Assembly (NCBI GenBank): GCA_018398815.1
Contig: CM031626.1
Span: forward strand, 38,637,023-38,701,022
Source: Conus ventricosus
Taxonomy: Eukaryota; Mollusca; Gastropoda; Neogastropoda; Conidae
DNA length: 64,000 nt
Direction: 5' to 3'
Shown here: positions 33,751-46,180 of the stretch, piece by piece
Numbering within the stretch: the first letter of the stretch is position 1
Layout: each line of letters opens with the position of its first letter
The notes under the pieces: generated by a model
The model's database searches: none
What the model was told of the DNA's origin: nothing
What the model saw: the letters and a program-made list of their open reading frames with translations, nothing else
Position numbers and translations under genes: made by a program

Positions 33751-34028
33751 AGAGAACAGTAATATTGCCGACTCTACCCCACTTGCTCTCCACCAAGTTT
33801 TCGGGCCGGAAAGTGACCTAGAATCAGCATATTACTGTTCTCTGACAAGTAAGACTTCAATAACCAAAATATTAGAACGACCTACAAACAAACATTACTG
33901 TTGTGGGTTATCGTTTCAAAACTAATTTACTAAAACTTTTTCAAAAATTTTTTTTTGCTTTATCCCTATGATTTCCTATCATTTTCGCGCATACTGTTCA
34001 TTTTCAATAACATCATTTTTGCGGAGAC
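33751..34028. repeat. P2 left terminal inverted repeat with terminal hairpin
   Basis: The outer hairpin is 33,751-33,843. The inner part is a reversed, degraded copy of roughly the last 49 codons of the P2 ATPase, so the whole TIR is about 275 bp. Confidence 0.9.
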
Positions 34029-34289
34029 AGTCACAAATAAGACTTGGCTGAGACACTGTGCGAACCTCTGCCCTAATTATGAGGGCTTGGGGTTTGGGGC
34101 AGGGTCCATGTACCGCGGCCCTGGGGATCCTATGGCCTGTAATTAGCTGACGCCATAGGAAGGGCTGGCGGCACCTGCCGTGTGCGAAGGATTGCTTGTG
34201 ATATTTCATTTCACCACGGAGCCATAGACATACGTGTTCTGCGTTTCACAAAAATACGTTCTCGCACACACACACACTCACGAACATTG

Positions 34290-34368
<79 letters not shown>

Positions 34369-35563
34369 CACAACACACACACCACACACACACACACACT
34401 CTTTCTTCTTCTCTCTCTAATTAATGGCATAAAATGCCTGCCACACTTCTTCTGACTACATTTCTACCTACAAAAGTTTGTAACAGAACAGGCAGACACG
34501 GGGCTGCAAACCTGATCACTTAAATTTTACGGCTTGCGGCCGATAGTTTCACACACCGCGCCGCTGGCTTACAGGACTGCGACCAATAAAAAATCAATAA
34601 AGCACACCTGCTGGGCAGGCACGGGGCGCACTAATGTATTAGCAAATGTTTTGGAATATTTCTGGATTGTGCCTCGTCGACACACCGTATCGAGGCTGTC
34701 ACTTGACACGACCGGGTTCGCCCATTGCTTGCTCGGGACTCACGCACAAGGAAGGTTGTGTTTTGACTGCGCTTGGTGTGGAACACTGTGTTTTAAATTG
34801 TGTTATTTTTAAATGGGTTAACGTTACTGAAGAACAGGTTTGTGATATTGAGACCTAATAAGTTTTACTTTAAAACTGCATGTATAGAGTATTGGTGGAC
34901 AGAATTAGGCGAAGCATGTGTGAAACCGGAGAGAATTGTTTTTCTAGAAAACGAAAAAAGTGAACTAACTGCTTTTAGAAATGAACGACTATCGTATGGT
35001 TTGTTGGTTCAAGGGAAATGAAACAAGATTGTAGCTGTTTTAAGACGTGTTTGACTATTGATGAGAAGGTTCCTTTCTAATAAATGGCGTGCATTGTTGA
35101 AAGTCCGGCCAAAAGCAAACAAACATCACGCGTTGATTGATTGGGAGTGGATTGAGGACAGCTAAAGCCATGTGAAAAAACATGGCGTTCATTTCTTATG
35201 GCGGAGGTAAACACGGCTGATACGTATGCTAAAAAAACTTATATTTGAAACATTTTTGCTGTTCCTCCAAGTAAAAATGTTCTCAGTTTGTGTTAGACTT
35301 GATTGATGTTAACTACAGATTCATTTCTTGTGCAAGTGGGGGATCTGTGTATTAAGATGTGTATAACTTTCTACTTTTTTATTCTAACCAGTCATCTGCC
35401 ATTCATGTGTGCCCTTATGCACACTGATGGCCGATTTTCGAATGTTCTGGCAAACAAACTAGATAGGGGCTCTAGGCAGACTTAGTACATCTACCAGTAT
35501 GGTGAGGGAGTAGTTGTCCTGTGGCAGCACTATCTTCATATAAACGCCTCCAATATACAGCAA
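34029..35563. other. P2 left subterminal region
   Basis: Contains an interrupted (CA)n tract (34,264-34,400). A frame at 34,800-35,021 encodes a 73-aa peptide with a charged C-terminal half. That half is reduced in P1 by a deletion, and I do not recognise the peptide. No other gene supported. Confidence 0.55.
34264..34400. repeat. (CA)n microsatellite in P2
   Basis: Interrupted CA repeat at a position comparable to that in P1. Confidence 0.95.
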
Positions 35564-35779
35564 ACTAGGCCAAGTGATCATATTTGATCACTTGACCTGC
35601 AAAGCGGGCCAGCCTGCCGCCAATGCTCAGCACGGAGCACCTGCAAAGCTCGGCGGAAAAAAACTAGGCCAAGTGATCATATATGCTCACTTGACCTACA
35701 AAGCGCGGCTGCACGGAGCACTGCAAAGCTCGGCGGAAAAAACTAGGCCAAGTGATCAATATGATCACTTGGCCTAGTT
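35564..35779. repeat. Three palindromes in tandem in P2 subterminal region
   Basis: Palindromes at 35,564-35,598, 35,663-35,697 and 35,741-35,779, all starting ACTAGGCCAAGTGATCA. The third is perfect: 18-bp arms with a 3-nt loop. They are separated by GCAAAGC...GCTCGGCGGAAAAA spacers, giving an imperfect direct repeat of about 80-100 bp. Confidence 0.92.
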
Positions 35780-35844
35780 GATTGAGGTTGCGAGCAAGCA
35801 CAACCTTTTTAAAGTTCACAAAGCAAGAATTTGGTCCTAGTAGT

Positions 35845-36600
35845 TTCACTTTTTGTTTGTTTGTTGGTGTTTGTGTGTTTTGGGGCCCTACCCCACGCAC
35901 GCACGTCCCTCCACCCTCACCCTGAACTGTCTATTGTGTGGTTTGTTTGTGTTTGTTGGTTTGTTTTTGTCCTACCCCAGCATGCACCCCCCCCACCCCA
36001 CCCCACCCACCCCACCCCCCACCCACCCTTACCCCACCCACCCCACCTCCCCCCCACGCATGCACACACTCAAGTTCCTTCTAATTTTTAATTAAGTTAC
36101 CCCAAGTTACTTTTAAGTTTTTACTCAAGTTGTCTTTAAGTCATCCTCAAAGTTATCCACAAGTTCTTACTTAAGTTACTTCTAATTTTTTAAATTAAGG
36201 CGCCCAAGTTCTTAATAAGTTCTTGATCAAGTTCTTAAGTAAGTTCTTAATAAGTTCTTGATCAAGTTCTTGATAAGTTCTTGATTAAGTCACCCTTTTT
36301 AAGTACAACCAAAGTTCTTATTCAAGTTCTTAATTATAAAAAAAATTACAATCTATGTTTTTATCTTAATAGCAGTGTCAAATATAGTATACACACGCCC
36401 CCAAAAAAAAAGCGTCATCGTTGAGGATGTCTTGCTCAGCGTCTCGCTAGATCTTAATGAAGTTTTTTACACCCTAAGCAACCGCATTGATTACAATTCG
36501 GGTCTATGGAAATGTCTTTTATAGATCCATGTCTTTATTTATTGACTTTATCATTTTATAATACGCCATGATCTATTTTTATTAAAAAAATTTAAAATAT
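35845..36600. repeat. P2 low-complexity block (GT-rich, C-rich, AAGTTCTTA repeats)
   Basis: Same order as 3,905-4,660 in P1. The AAGTTCTTGATCAAGTTCTT units at 36,190-36,290 are more regular. No gene. Confidence 0.8.
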
Positions 36601-36618
36601 TATTGCATAAAAAATGGA

Positions 36619-37093
36619 TCAAAAGGGATGCTTTGTTATTGGCGGTTTTGGGGGTGCTGTTGTTTTTTTTCTGTATTTAGTGGTTCCCGATTTTTTTTGA
36701 TTGCTTTTGTTTTTGTTGCCATTGGTTATATTTTTATAAACCGTAATAAACTGCCCCCAACAGCAGAAATTGGCCCCAAAAATGGCAACAGTTTTAAGTT
36801 CAATATTCATGAGACTTTGGCGGCCTTGAATCGCATGGAGTTTTTTATAGCCGGCATTGGATCAACTTGTTCTGGCGTTGGCGGTGTTATGTTTTTTATG
36901 AGAGTTATATTTCGTAACATTAACTTTTTTTGTCTGTTCCACTCTGCTAATTTTTTTCCTGCTTCAACACGCCCAGGATTTTTAATGGTCTCCACCTGAT
37001 TCAGCGTTTTCTGATTCTGCTGATTTTCTGGCTGGTTACTTTCTCCACCTGATTCAGTGTTTTCTGATTTGATGATTTTCCAGCTCGTTCAGT
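36619..37093 (-). pseudogene. Polinton S1, P2 copy
   Basis: Matches P1 S1, including the repeated Ser/Gln-rich N-terminal segment and the GKKLAEWNRQ motif. The P1-type start codon is lost. The hydrophobic segment and Lys-rich tail are in shifted frames. Confidence 0.55.
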
Positions 37094-37117
37094 TTGAAGG
37101 GAAAAAAAATCTATATG

Positions 37118-37562
37118 ATTAAAGTTATTAATCCCATGATTAATGGCGATAACAATGTTCCAAATCTGTAGTATAGTTTACAAACCCCAGAGACTCTAAT
37201 GACTTTGTTAAACTGGGTCTTGCGTTAAATCATACGTAAGATCTTGTTCAGAATCAATGGGAGCAAATCTACTGATAGTTTAGTGTACAAACTAAGAACC
37301 GTTTGCCCACACTTTCACCATTCTAGACCCCAGCTGCGCTTTTATACTGTTATGACACTTTAAATGTCTTGTGGCGACATCTGTTGAATCTGTTCAATGC
37401 TGAATTCAGTTCCGAGGAACTGTTTTTTTTTTCACATGCTGCCAAAGAATCGCCTCCCCTTTTTTGGGCCCCTAATAGTTTGGTCATAAACTTGGTCATT
37501 CTTTAAGTTCAGGAAGGTTTAGGCTCCCTTTTGTAGCTGTAGGAGAAAATAAACTGTTCTTT
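37118..37562 (-). pseudogene. Polinton S2, P2 copy
   Basis: Collinear with P1 S2. The 3' half is clear, while the 5' half enters the low-quality block and has lost its start codon. Confidence 0.5.
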
Positions 37563-37600
37563 TTTAAAAATTTAATTATAATTATTTTATTTTAAAAAAA

Positions 37601-37829
37601 ATGAGCACTAAAAAAAACTTTTTCCAACTTGTATACCTTTCTGCTGTTTTGGAGGAAAAAAGGTTGGATACTCAATGCTTGGTTTAAAAAAAGCCTTTTT
37701 AAAGGGTTTAAAACAGAAAATTTTGGGCAAACTGCCTTTGGGTTTTCAGAAAAGTTTGATTGCTATGTTGCAGCTTCGTTTGTACGAAAGTTTTTTCTAG
37801 TTAAGCAAGGAAAAATTTCCAGACTATAA
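37601..37829 (+). pseudogene. Polinton S3, P2 copy
   Basis: The start ATGAGCACT and the C-terminal FLVKQGK are retained; the middle is shifted by homopolymer-type changes. Confidence 0.5.
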
Positions 37830-37858
37830 TATGTAAATAAAAATTTACATTTAAAAAA

Positions 37859-38290
37859 ATTGGCCTCACTCGTAATGTGATAGGTGGGGCGGGGGGTGAA
37901 TGCGCTTGCTTTTAGCGGAAGTAATTTGCTTTTAGAAAAATTCGGGGAGGGACGGCGAGAAAAAAAGACTTAAAACCAAAGCTATGGAGAATGCACCCTG
38001 CGAAAAAACGCCTTTTAAAAAGCAGGGGACTTGAGCGGGTTAAAATTTTTTTTAAGACCCTTTTTAAAAAAAACAGGGGCATGCAGCTTACAATTTAAAG
38101 AGGGTTGCCCAAAAGCGAAAAAAGAATATTATCTTGTAACAGGCAACCCAATCAAAAACCTTGCCCTCGCCAAAATTCAGTGCTTTTATCAACCTTCAGA
38201 AAAACAAAAAAAGGGCAAGAAACGGGTTTATTCCCTTTTGGGGTATGCCCGTTGTGTATTTTTTGCGCATAATTTTGGTGAAAAAAAAAA
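37859..38290 (+). pseudogene. Polinton S4, P2 copy
   Basis: Recognisable by alignment to P1 (GCGCTTGCTTTTAGCGGAA block and the C-terminal part). The initiator ATG is read as TTG and several segments are garbled. Confidence 0.5.
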
Positions 38291-39330
38291 ATGAAAAGTC
38301 TATTATTCGCCAAAAGGTTTTTTTGGAGGGAAATCGGGGCCCAATTAAAAAAGCTAACCCAAAAGCAGCTGGAATTTTAAAGTGAAAAAAAACAGAAAAA
38401 GAATGGTTACCCAAAACAAGCGTTTTGGCAAATTTATTTACCAGGGGCCTAGCAAATTTACAGGGGAAAACATTTTTGTCAATAAACTCAAAACGACCCC
38501 CATAAAATGGATTTTATATTTCCCCTCTGTACGATTAGACGAAAAAAAAAATTTTAAAGTAGCAAAAAACGTCATTGACATGGCTTCCCAAGATAAAAAG
38601 TTGCGGGCCATTTAACAAAAAAGAGTGCTTTTGCTGTTGCTTTTTGCCTAAAAAATGATAAAACCAAAACGGGCCCCTTAAACTTTCCCTCGCAGGGATT
38701 CAGTCGAAAAGGAAAAAGAATTTAAAGGCCAGTAAATCAATTATTTTTAAAAACCTTAGAGTTGAATTTAAAAGAGGCTTTCCCGGGGGAGTTCACAGTT
38801 CACAGGTTTAGTTAAAAAACCCTTTTAAAAAAACAGTTAGCCGAAAGATTTTTCCCCCCCCAAAAACAGTATACAGAGGGGCTGATTGATTTTTCCCTCG
38901 CAACCAAAAGGGGTTTTAGAAAAGGGACTGCCTTCAGTTCTGGCGCAATGAATAATGAAAAATTTTAAAGGGCTTAAAAAAACCGTACAAGCAATCAAAA
39001 GAAAAAAAATTTAAATGTTGTAAAGGAGGGGTTTTTTTTTTAAAACCCGAAACTTTTTAACCATTTGGATTAAAAGTAAGGTGCCTTTATTTCCCGGGGA
39101 AAAAGCAAAAGGGGGGACACTGGGCATCGGGGCCCCACCGAAAAAATTTTGGAGTGTTGACCCGTCCCGAAATAAAAAAAAAATTGGGTAAAAAATGAAC
39201 CCGGCCCGTGTATTTTTTTGGGAAAAAATGACACAAAAAAACAACCAGTTTCCTTTCAAAGATCTTTTGTTGAAAGAAAAACCTGAGAAAATTTTCCGGG
39301 ACAGAAAACCTTTTCCCGTTTTTAATTTAA
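38291..39330 (+). pseudogene. Polinton integrase, P2 copy (garbled)
   Basis: Aligns with P1 integrase along its length: TATTATTCGCC near 38,301, TGCGGGCC and AAAGAGTGCTTTTGC near 38,610-38,635, GAATTTAAAGG near 38,718. No catalytic motif is intact in this reading. The errors are mainly homopolymer expansions. Confidence 0.65.
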
Positions 39331-42300
39331 ATTTTGGGTTCCCCCGTCCCCAAATTTGGGCAAAAATGAAAACTCGGAAATTAACAAACCCCCGGGTTTT
39401 GTGTTTTTTTTCTATCAAATAAATTTCTTTTTTAAAAAAATAAAATTTGGTGTTGATTTCATGTAGATTAGATCGAAATTTTTCGTTGTCAGGATAAAAA
39501 AAGTCTTTTTCCCCAAAAAAATTGTTTTCTTTGTGGGTTGTCAGGGGTGTTTTTTTTAAAAATTTTTTGACTGAAAAACTTTTGCGAGTTTTCCCCTTTT
39601 TGCTTTCTTAATGATTTTCCCCGGGGGCCTGGGAAATACTTTTACATTTTTGGCCTTTTAAAACCAACAAACCCCTTGATCCCCTTTTTCCAGTAATTCT
39701 CCTTCATTTTTTCCTAAAACCTTCTTTTTTAGTTTTTGGGAATTTGAAAAGGGTTTAAATTTTTTTGGAAAAATAGATGTTTTTTTTCCTTCCGGCTTTG
39801 CCCTTTAGCCCTTCCCTTTTCCAGGCCCTTTTAAAATTTTTTTTCAGTAGGAATATCTATAAAAAACTGTTCTGTATCTGTGAAAAATTTCTTGGATCGG
39901 GAAAAGAGGGTTTTAAGTAGCCCTAAAAGAAATTTAAAACATTAAAAGTTTTTGAAATTCAAAAAACAGTAAACCCAAAAATTTTACGGGTTTTTTCCAA
40001 ATTTTTGGACTTTCTTTTTCTTATCTTTATGCCAAAAAGATGATCATGAAATCTTTTTGAAGCCCTGAAAATTTGGGGTTTTAAAAGTCGCAAAATTGCT
40101 TCGTTCTCTCTGGGGGGAACTAACTGACATCTTTGGCTTGGCGGATTTCTCCTTTAGTTTTTCCCAAAACGCTGTTGTTCATCAGCTTAAAAAGGGGCCC
40201 TTTTTCTAAAGCAATTGCGGATTTTTTTCGAGGTCATTTGTTCTTCATGATGTTGGTTTCATAAAATTGTTTTGATAAAAAGCAATTATGCGTTAACTGC
40301 TGTAAAATTAACCCCATGTTTAAAAAAATTGCCAGAAGTTGTAATGGCGGGAAATAATTTTTTTTGCCCAAAGTTGGGCCCAAAAGGGTTTAGGGGTTTC
40401 TCTTGGTTCCTTTCTTTGGGACTTTCTGCGGGCTAATGGTTTCTTTATGAAAAGGTCATGGGGTTCATGAGGATTTTCTAAGTAAAACTTTAAAAAGGGA
40501 AACCACGCTGCTGATCGGGGTTTAAAACTTTTCCCAACCCTTTAATGCCTTTTGGGAAAAATTATTCGTACCCGCTTGTGGCTTTTTAAAGTTGCTTTAA
40601 GGGAAAGTGTTTGCCCCATACCCCAACCTTACAGATTTTTTTTGTTTAAAAATACATGAGTTTAGTTAGACCTTTTACCCCGGATCATAGTCGTCCAATT
40701 TTATTTTTTTGTTTGCTTTTAACAGTAATGATGCGACGCCATTTCAAAATTTTCCCCCACGCAACCGTTTTAAATTCATCTGTTTCTTTGGGTTTAATTT
40801 GAAAATTTAAATCAACCCGGGTTCTCCAGAAAAATTTAAGAAAGGCCCCAAGTCTTTCCGGGTGCAGAAATATAATGGCAGGATAAAAACTGTAATGTTT
40901 AAATGCAGGTTTTTCTATAATTTTCAAAGACGTCCCAAAAAACATACACCCGCCATTAAATGGGAAATTAAATGATAGTCCCCCAATTTTTTACAATCTA
41001 ACTTTTGCCAAGCATCTTGAGATGCGGGGTTAATCGGATTTCGCTGATGTCCTTTCCTCTAAAAATAAAAAAGGGAACGCCCCTTTTTTAGGGGAATTTT
41101 ATCTTCGTCAAACCTTTCCCAATGTTCATGTATTCAAAAAGGGTTAAAACACCCTTTTAACAAGAGTTGGGTTCAAAAATTTTTTTCCCCGTTTGGGCAG
41201 GATTTAAAGGAAATACCCAGTGCCTTTTAATGGGGCCCATCATGGGTTGCATAGAGCCCCTTTAAAAAGGGACATGTTATTTAAAGTGAAACACATTTTA
41301 AATTTTCTGATGACTGTTGCAATGCATGCTCCCCTGAAGGGTGGTTATGCTTGCATTATAAGGTGGAGTCAAAAACCTCGAAAATTTGGGTTAAAAGGGA
41401 ATACAGGCAGTTTCCATGTTTTGGGGATCAAACTTTATTTTTAAAGATTGCTTTTATTTGTCCCCTGCACCTCTAAATTTTCCCCACAAATTTGTGCCCT
41501 GGTCTTTTACGGGGGGGGTTTTACACTTTGGGGCGTTAGCCCCAAAACCCGCAACCCAACCCTTGCGTGGCTGAGTCTTACTGTTGTTGGCTTCAGGCGC
41601 CATTTTGATTTAAGATAAGTTTAGATTATTGAACAGGCGTTACCCCTTGCTGCATGCTTTTTAAAAATGTTTTGCAGCTTTGGGTTCCCTCTATAAAATT
41701 TGGTCGGGAATTAAACGCCATCCGACCAAACCCAATTTTAAAGGGGCAAATGAAAAAAATTTTGATGATTCCCTTTTTGGGATTGTTTTTCAAAGTTTTT
41801 TTTGGTTTTGCGGGCCCTTCAAAAGGGAAAACAAAAAGCGACCCCAAAGGGGGGTTTAAACTACGTATGGACTTTTTTTGCAGCCTTTTCCAGTTTTTAA
41901 AAATAATTTTTGACCCGGGGCGGGGGCGTTTTTATTTTGGGTTCTTCTTTAAAGGGTCTACAGAACTTTTTTTTTTGTTTTTTATGTTCAAGCGCGGCTT
42001 AAACCCGGTTGGAATTTTTGTTAAACTTTTTCTCAAAAATTCTTGTTTATGTTCATGCTTTGAAGTATGGGGCTAATAATCTGCTCATTGGGGCGTTTTC
42101 AATGGGGAAATTTGGGGAAAGCCCGGGCTGGCGAAAAATTAGGGGAATTCCCCCGCCCTTTTAGTGGTTCCCCTATTGTTGGACTTTTTCTTGGACACTT
42201 TAATTGGCCCAAATTTTTTTTCCTCATCCCTTTGTTTTTTCATTAACATTTTATTGGGTTGTTTTGTTCTTAAAAACTGATAAATTTTTTGGTCTACACA

Positions 42301-42945
42301 AACAAAAAAGGGGATATTCCATTGAAGTTAAGGGTCTTTGGCGTATTGCCGGGTAGTTTGTCACTCTTTCTGCGTGTTTTGCGGACGGGTGCAGCCTTGC
42401 AAGAACGAAACCCCATGAAACATTTGTTGTCTGAATTTTTTTGTTTTTAAAAATGCTCTCTTTAAAACCAACTCCCCAGGTAGGGAAATGTAAGCCTTGC
42501 CCCAATCGGTGCAAAACTTAGCCGGGTTTTAAATTTTAAACTTTAAGACTTCGCCCTTGACCAACCCGAGCCCCTCATTTTTGCCTTTTTCGCCCGGGAG
42601 CGTCAAAAATGTGTAGCCGTTTGTCTGCCCAACCGGGGGGTTAGTTTATTAGGGGAAAAAATAGTCTGTTGTTTAGGGCGAGGCCCAGACTTCCCGGTTT
42701 TTTTCATTTATTGTTTTTCTTTGGTTTGATTAAAACAGCTAAATTACCCTTTTAAATGGCCGGGGCTATTGTTTTTTTTGCCCCGGAACTTTAAAATAGC
42801 ATGAAAAAACATTGCCTGTTCGGTTTTTTTTGGGGCAATTTCTTCTAAATCAATTTTTCATTCAGTGCTCTTGATAAACGCTCTCTCTTTTGCATTCCTT
42901 TAAACAATTCATCTGGGGGCCCTTTATTTTAAACTTAGCCTTGCT
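39331..42945 (-). pseudogene. Polinton family B DNA polymerase, P2 copy (garbled)
   Basis: Collinear with P1 PolB. Short blocks match in order, for example the region before motif A (TTTAAAAATACATGAG near 40,645), the His-Asp region near 41,500 and the N-terminal domain near 42,340-42,450. Start codon lost (near 42,945). No domain is open for more than about 85 codons. Confidence 0.7.
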
Positions 42946-43065
42946 GTTTTTTTTTTCTAAGGCCCAAAAATATTTATTTTTAAAATTTTAAAAAAAAAAC
43001 AACGGCTTAAATTTAGAATCAATATCAACGGTCTTTTTTTTGCTTTTGGGCTCATAAACTAAAGT

Positions 43066-43750
43066 TTTTTAAACGCCTTTGAGGTTTTTTATGTGAGCTG
43101 TTTAGAACAGGTTTAAAGTCTCGTTTTTTCTTTTTTTTTTAAACATTCTTTTTTTCTGTGGGGGGCTGGCTGTTGAGGAAAAATTGTCCTCGCCCTTTTT
43201 TTGAAGATCAAATTTTTTCTTTTGTAGTCACAAAATCGGCCTTTTTAAACGATTAAAATTTTTCTCCTTTATGTTTGAGTCAACAAGCGCTTTATTTATT
43301 GTCAGTTTTTTAAAAGAACTAAGTTTTGCCGTTTTTTAGTTTGAACAAGTGTGTGCTTTTGGGGTTTAGTTTTTTTAAATTTTTTTCCCGCTGACTTACG
43401 CTTTTGAAAACAGGGGCCCAAAAGCTAAAGACAAACCCCCTAGAGGGAAAATGCGGGTGCGCCTATGCCCCTTTGCTAAGAGGGCCCAAAACTCGTTCCC
43501 GCTTTATAGAGCGTTTTTAGTCGTTTTTCCAGTTTTTAAAATTTGTAACAGCATTACAGGGGAGCAGAATACCCTTTGTTTTTGGGTTTTTTCCCGTATT
43601 TTGAAAGGGTTCCCCGCTCTTTGTTTTTGTTGCATTTGGGAATTTTTGGTTAATCTGAAGGGTTTTTTTGTTAAAGGGGGGGTTTCTATCCCTTCGTTTG
43701 GGACTCGGGGGCTGTAGGTTTCTTTTTTGGTTTAAAACCGAACCGGGCAT
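43066..43750 (-). pseudogene. Polinton gene X, P2 copy (garbled)
   Basis: Collinear with P1 gene X, with a matching basic C-terminal region (43,070-43,220) and start-proximal region. Frames are broken throughout. Confidence 0.5.
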
Positions 43751-43814
43751 GTTTTTTTTAAAAAAAAAAATAATTTTTTGTATACTCATTTTTTTTAAAA
43801 CTGTTTTCTTTCCC

Positions 43815-45130
43815 AAAATTAGTGCGCATCAAAATTTAAAAAAAAAAAGTACATTAAGCGGTTTTTTTTCGGCTTTTTTCTTCTTTATCAATTTGAATTT
43901 TTTTTTACGTTTTCTCACAGATTTTTCCCCCCTTTTTCCCTGCAACTGGGTTATCCTCTGTTGACCCTTGGTCAATCCTTTAAACCCTATTTTGTTGTTT
44001 AAAAAATTTATTTAAGCCCAAAAATTTTTGAAGTTTTAAAACTTTAGACAGAAGGTCAAAATGTTGGACTTTTAACCCCCCGCCCCCCAAAACAGGGTTT
44101 TTTTATTTCATCAAAATGTATTTAAAGGGTTTTAAACCCCCTAGCGTAAAATTTGGGTTTGGACCTTTCCCTCAATCGAAAAATTTTACTTTCGTTATTT
44201 TAGGGTAAAAAAAACTTTTCATTCCTCTTTCGAAAGGGGCTTCATCTTCACCAGTCAAAAAAAATACCTTTTTAAAACGATCTTTCTGCGGCACTAAAAA
44301 TAAAAAAATTTCCATTTAGTTTGACCCGCTTCTGGGGATGTTGTATGATGAAATTTACTCTTTGTATTTTTTTTGGTAATTTTGGAAATGTATTGTTGCT
44401 CAATTTGCATTGCTAAAAATTTGGGTTTCTAACACATCAAACTCTAAAAGTGATGTTTAGAAATGCTTTTACTTTGCTGCGGTGTTGTAGATAGAATAAC
44501 ACGTTTGTATTCTTTTAAAAATTAGTTTCTTTTGACAGTCTTCTTTTTAAAGCCCCCTTTAAAGTATTTGGGGGATGCGCTTTTAACAATCAAAATCTAA
44601 GGGAATGGAAAAGCGTTTCCAAACCGGGATAAATTACGCTTCAGGGTTTTTTTCCGTTTTAGGTTTTTCCGCGCCCATTTCTATGTTTTAGGCTTCTTAT
44701 TTTTTTATTCCTTGGGAAAAGCAAGTTCCCGCCCTTTCAAATTTTTGGTTAGCCAAAAGGGGGAGAATAGGTTAAAAATTTTGGTTTTGGCATTGTGTAA
44801 AGAAAAAATTTCTTGCCCCCAAGTTTTTTTAGGAAAATTTTCCCTTTAAAAATTGCCCCTCCCAGATTTGGACCCAAATGTCCTGTTTTGGGTTTTTGTT
44901 GTTGAAACGGGGTTCTTTTTTTGAAAGTAAGACGCGCAGAGCCCCGGCACATTTATTCATTTCCCCTCCTAAGTCTGGGAAAATTTTAAAAGTAAGAATT
45001 TGATCCGCATCATGTTGATGGATTATTTTTGGGAAAAAGTAATATTCCCCTTATTTCCCTTACGGCCCAAGGGCTCTTTCAGTTTTCTATGCGGGGGTTT
45101 AAAAATCGAGCCTATGTTTGCTGCGCCATT
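43815..45130 (-). pseudogene. Putative major capsid protein, P2 copy (garbled)
   Basis: Collinear with 11,806-13,020 of P1. Matching blocks include CTGTTGACC near 43,957, TTCTGGGGATGTTGTATGATG near 44,331 and GTAAGACGCGCAGAGCC near 44,927. The start is not readable. Confidence 0.5.
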
Positions 45131-45170
45131 TTTATTTAAGCAAAAAAAAAAGTTAAATTTTTTAAAAAAC

Positions 45171-46180
45171 ATGGCAAGAATTGAAGGGGAAGAAGATTAT
45201 GATGTTTTTGTCCTGGAGACGGAAATGGTTTAAATGTTTCCCCTTTTAAAAACAGCATCGCTCAATGCTCCCCCCAAGCGGCAAAGAATTAAAAGAAAAG
45301 TTAAAGGGTTTAAAAAATTTTACGAAAGTTTAGGTCAAGAAACCCCCCGAATTTATAGACCCAAAAAGATTTTTAATTAAAAAAATGATATTTGTCTGTA
45401 AAAAAAAAGAAACCAAAAGGGGAACTTGTTCGGCCCTTTCAAACTAAGCCCAGACCCCTCAAAGTTTTTAGCCCAAAAGGGGGAATTATACAAAAGGGCT
45501 TTAGTGTGAAAAAAACAAAATCGCCCCTTTGGTTTTTGTTAGGCCAAAATTAAGGGGGGGAGGCCGTTTTTTAAACTTCCCAAAAAACACTGCAAAGGAA
45601 AATCCCAAAAAGTAACCAAATACAAACATGGAACTTGAAGAAATTTAAAACAACCCGGGAGGGTGAAAAAATAAATGCAATTTGAAGCAAAAAAACCCGT
45701 TTTTCAGAAGAAACAGCTTTTAAAAAACTTACACGGCTCACCCCTACCCCCCCGAGGGGAAAAAGCGGCCCTTGATCATGTTTTAGAAGCATCAAAGGGA
45801 AATTAAAAAACAATTTAGCAAAAATAGGTTTAAAAATAGAATGGACATATAAAAAGGGGAAAAGAAAAAAAAAAAAAAAAAAAAAACCGGAGGTGAACCC
45901 CCAGGGGAATTTAAAGGGGGGGGGGAAAAAAAAAGGGGAACGGGAACAAGGGAAAAAGAAGGGGAAGTTAAAAAGGGGGAAAAGGGGACCCTTTAAAAAA
46001 AGGGGAATGAAAAGGGGGAAAAAATGGGAAAAAAATTTAATGAAGAAGGGGGGCCCCAAGAAGAATAGAAAAAGGTGGGAGGGGGAGAAGGGTTCCATTG
46101 GAAGGTTTTTGGCCAGGAAAAAAAAATAAAAAAAAACTTGGGGTTTGGCCAATTAAAGGGGGCCTGGTTTAAAAAAAATT
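45171..46180 (+). pseudogene. Polinton coiled-coil/membrane protein, P2 copy (garbled)
   Basis: Starts MARIEGEEDYDV at 45,171, like P1. The coiled-coil region (45,840-46,140) is reduced to runs of A and G that cannot be trusted. Confidence 0.55.

Noticed and set aside
45840..46140. Lys/Gly-rich plus-strand frame
   Set aside because: Generated by A and G runs in the low-quality block; the P1 counterpart encodes an ordinary coiled coil.
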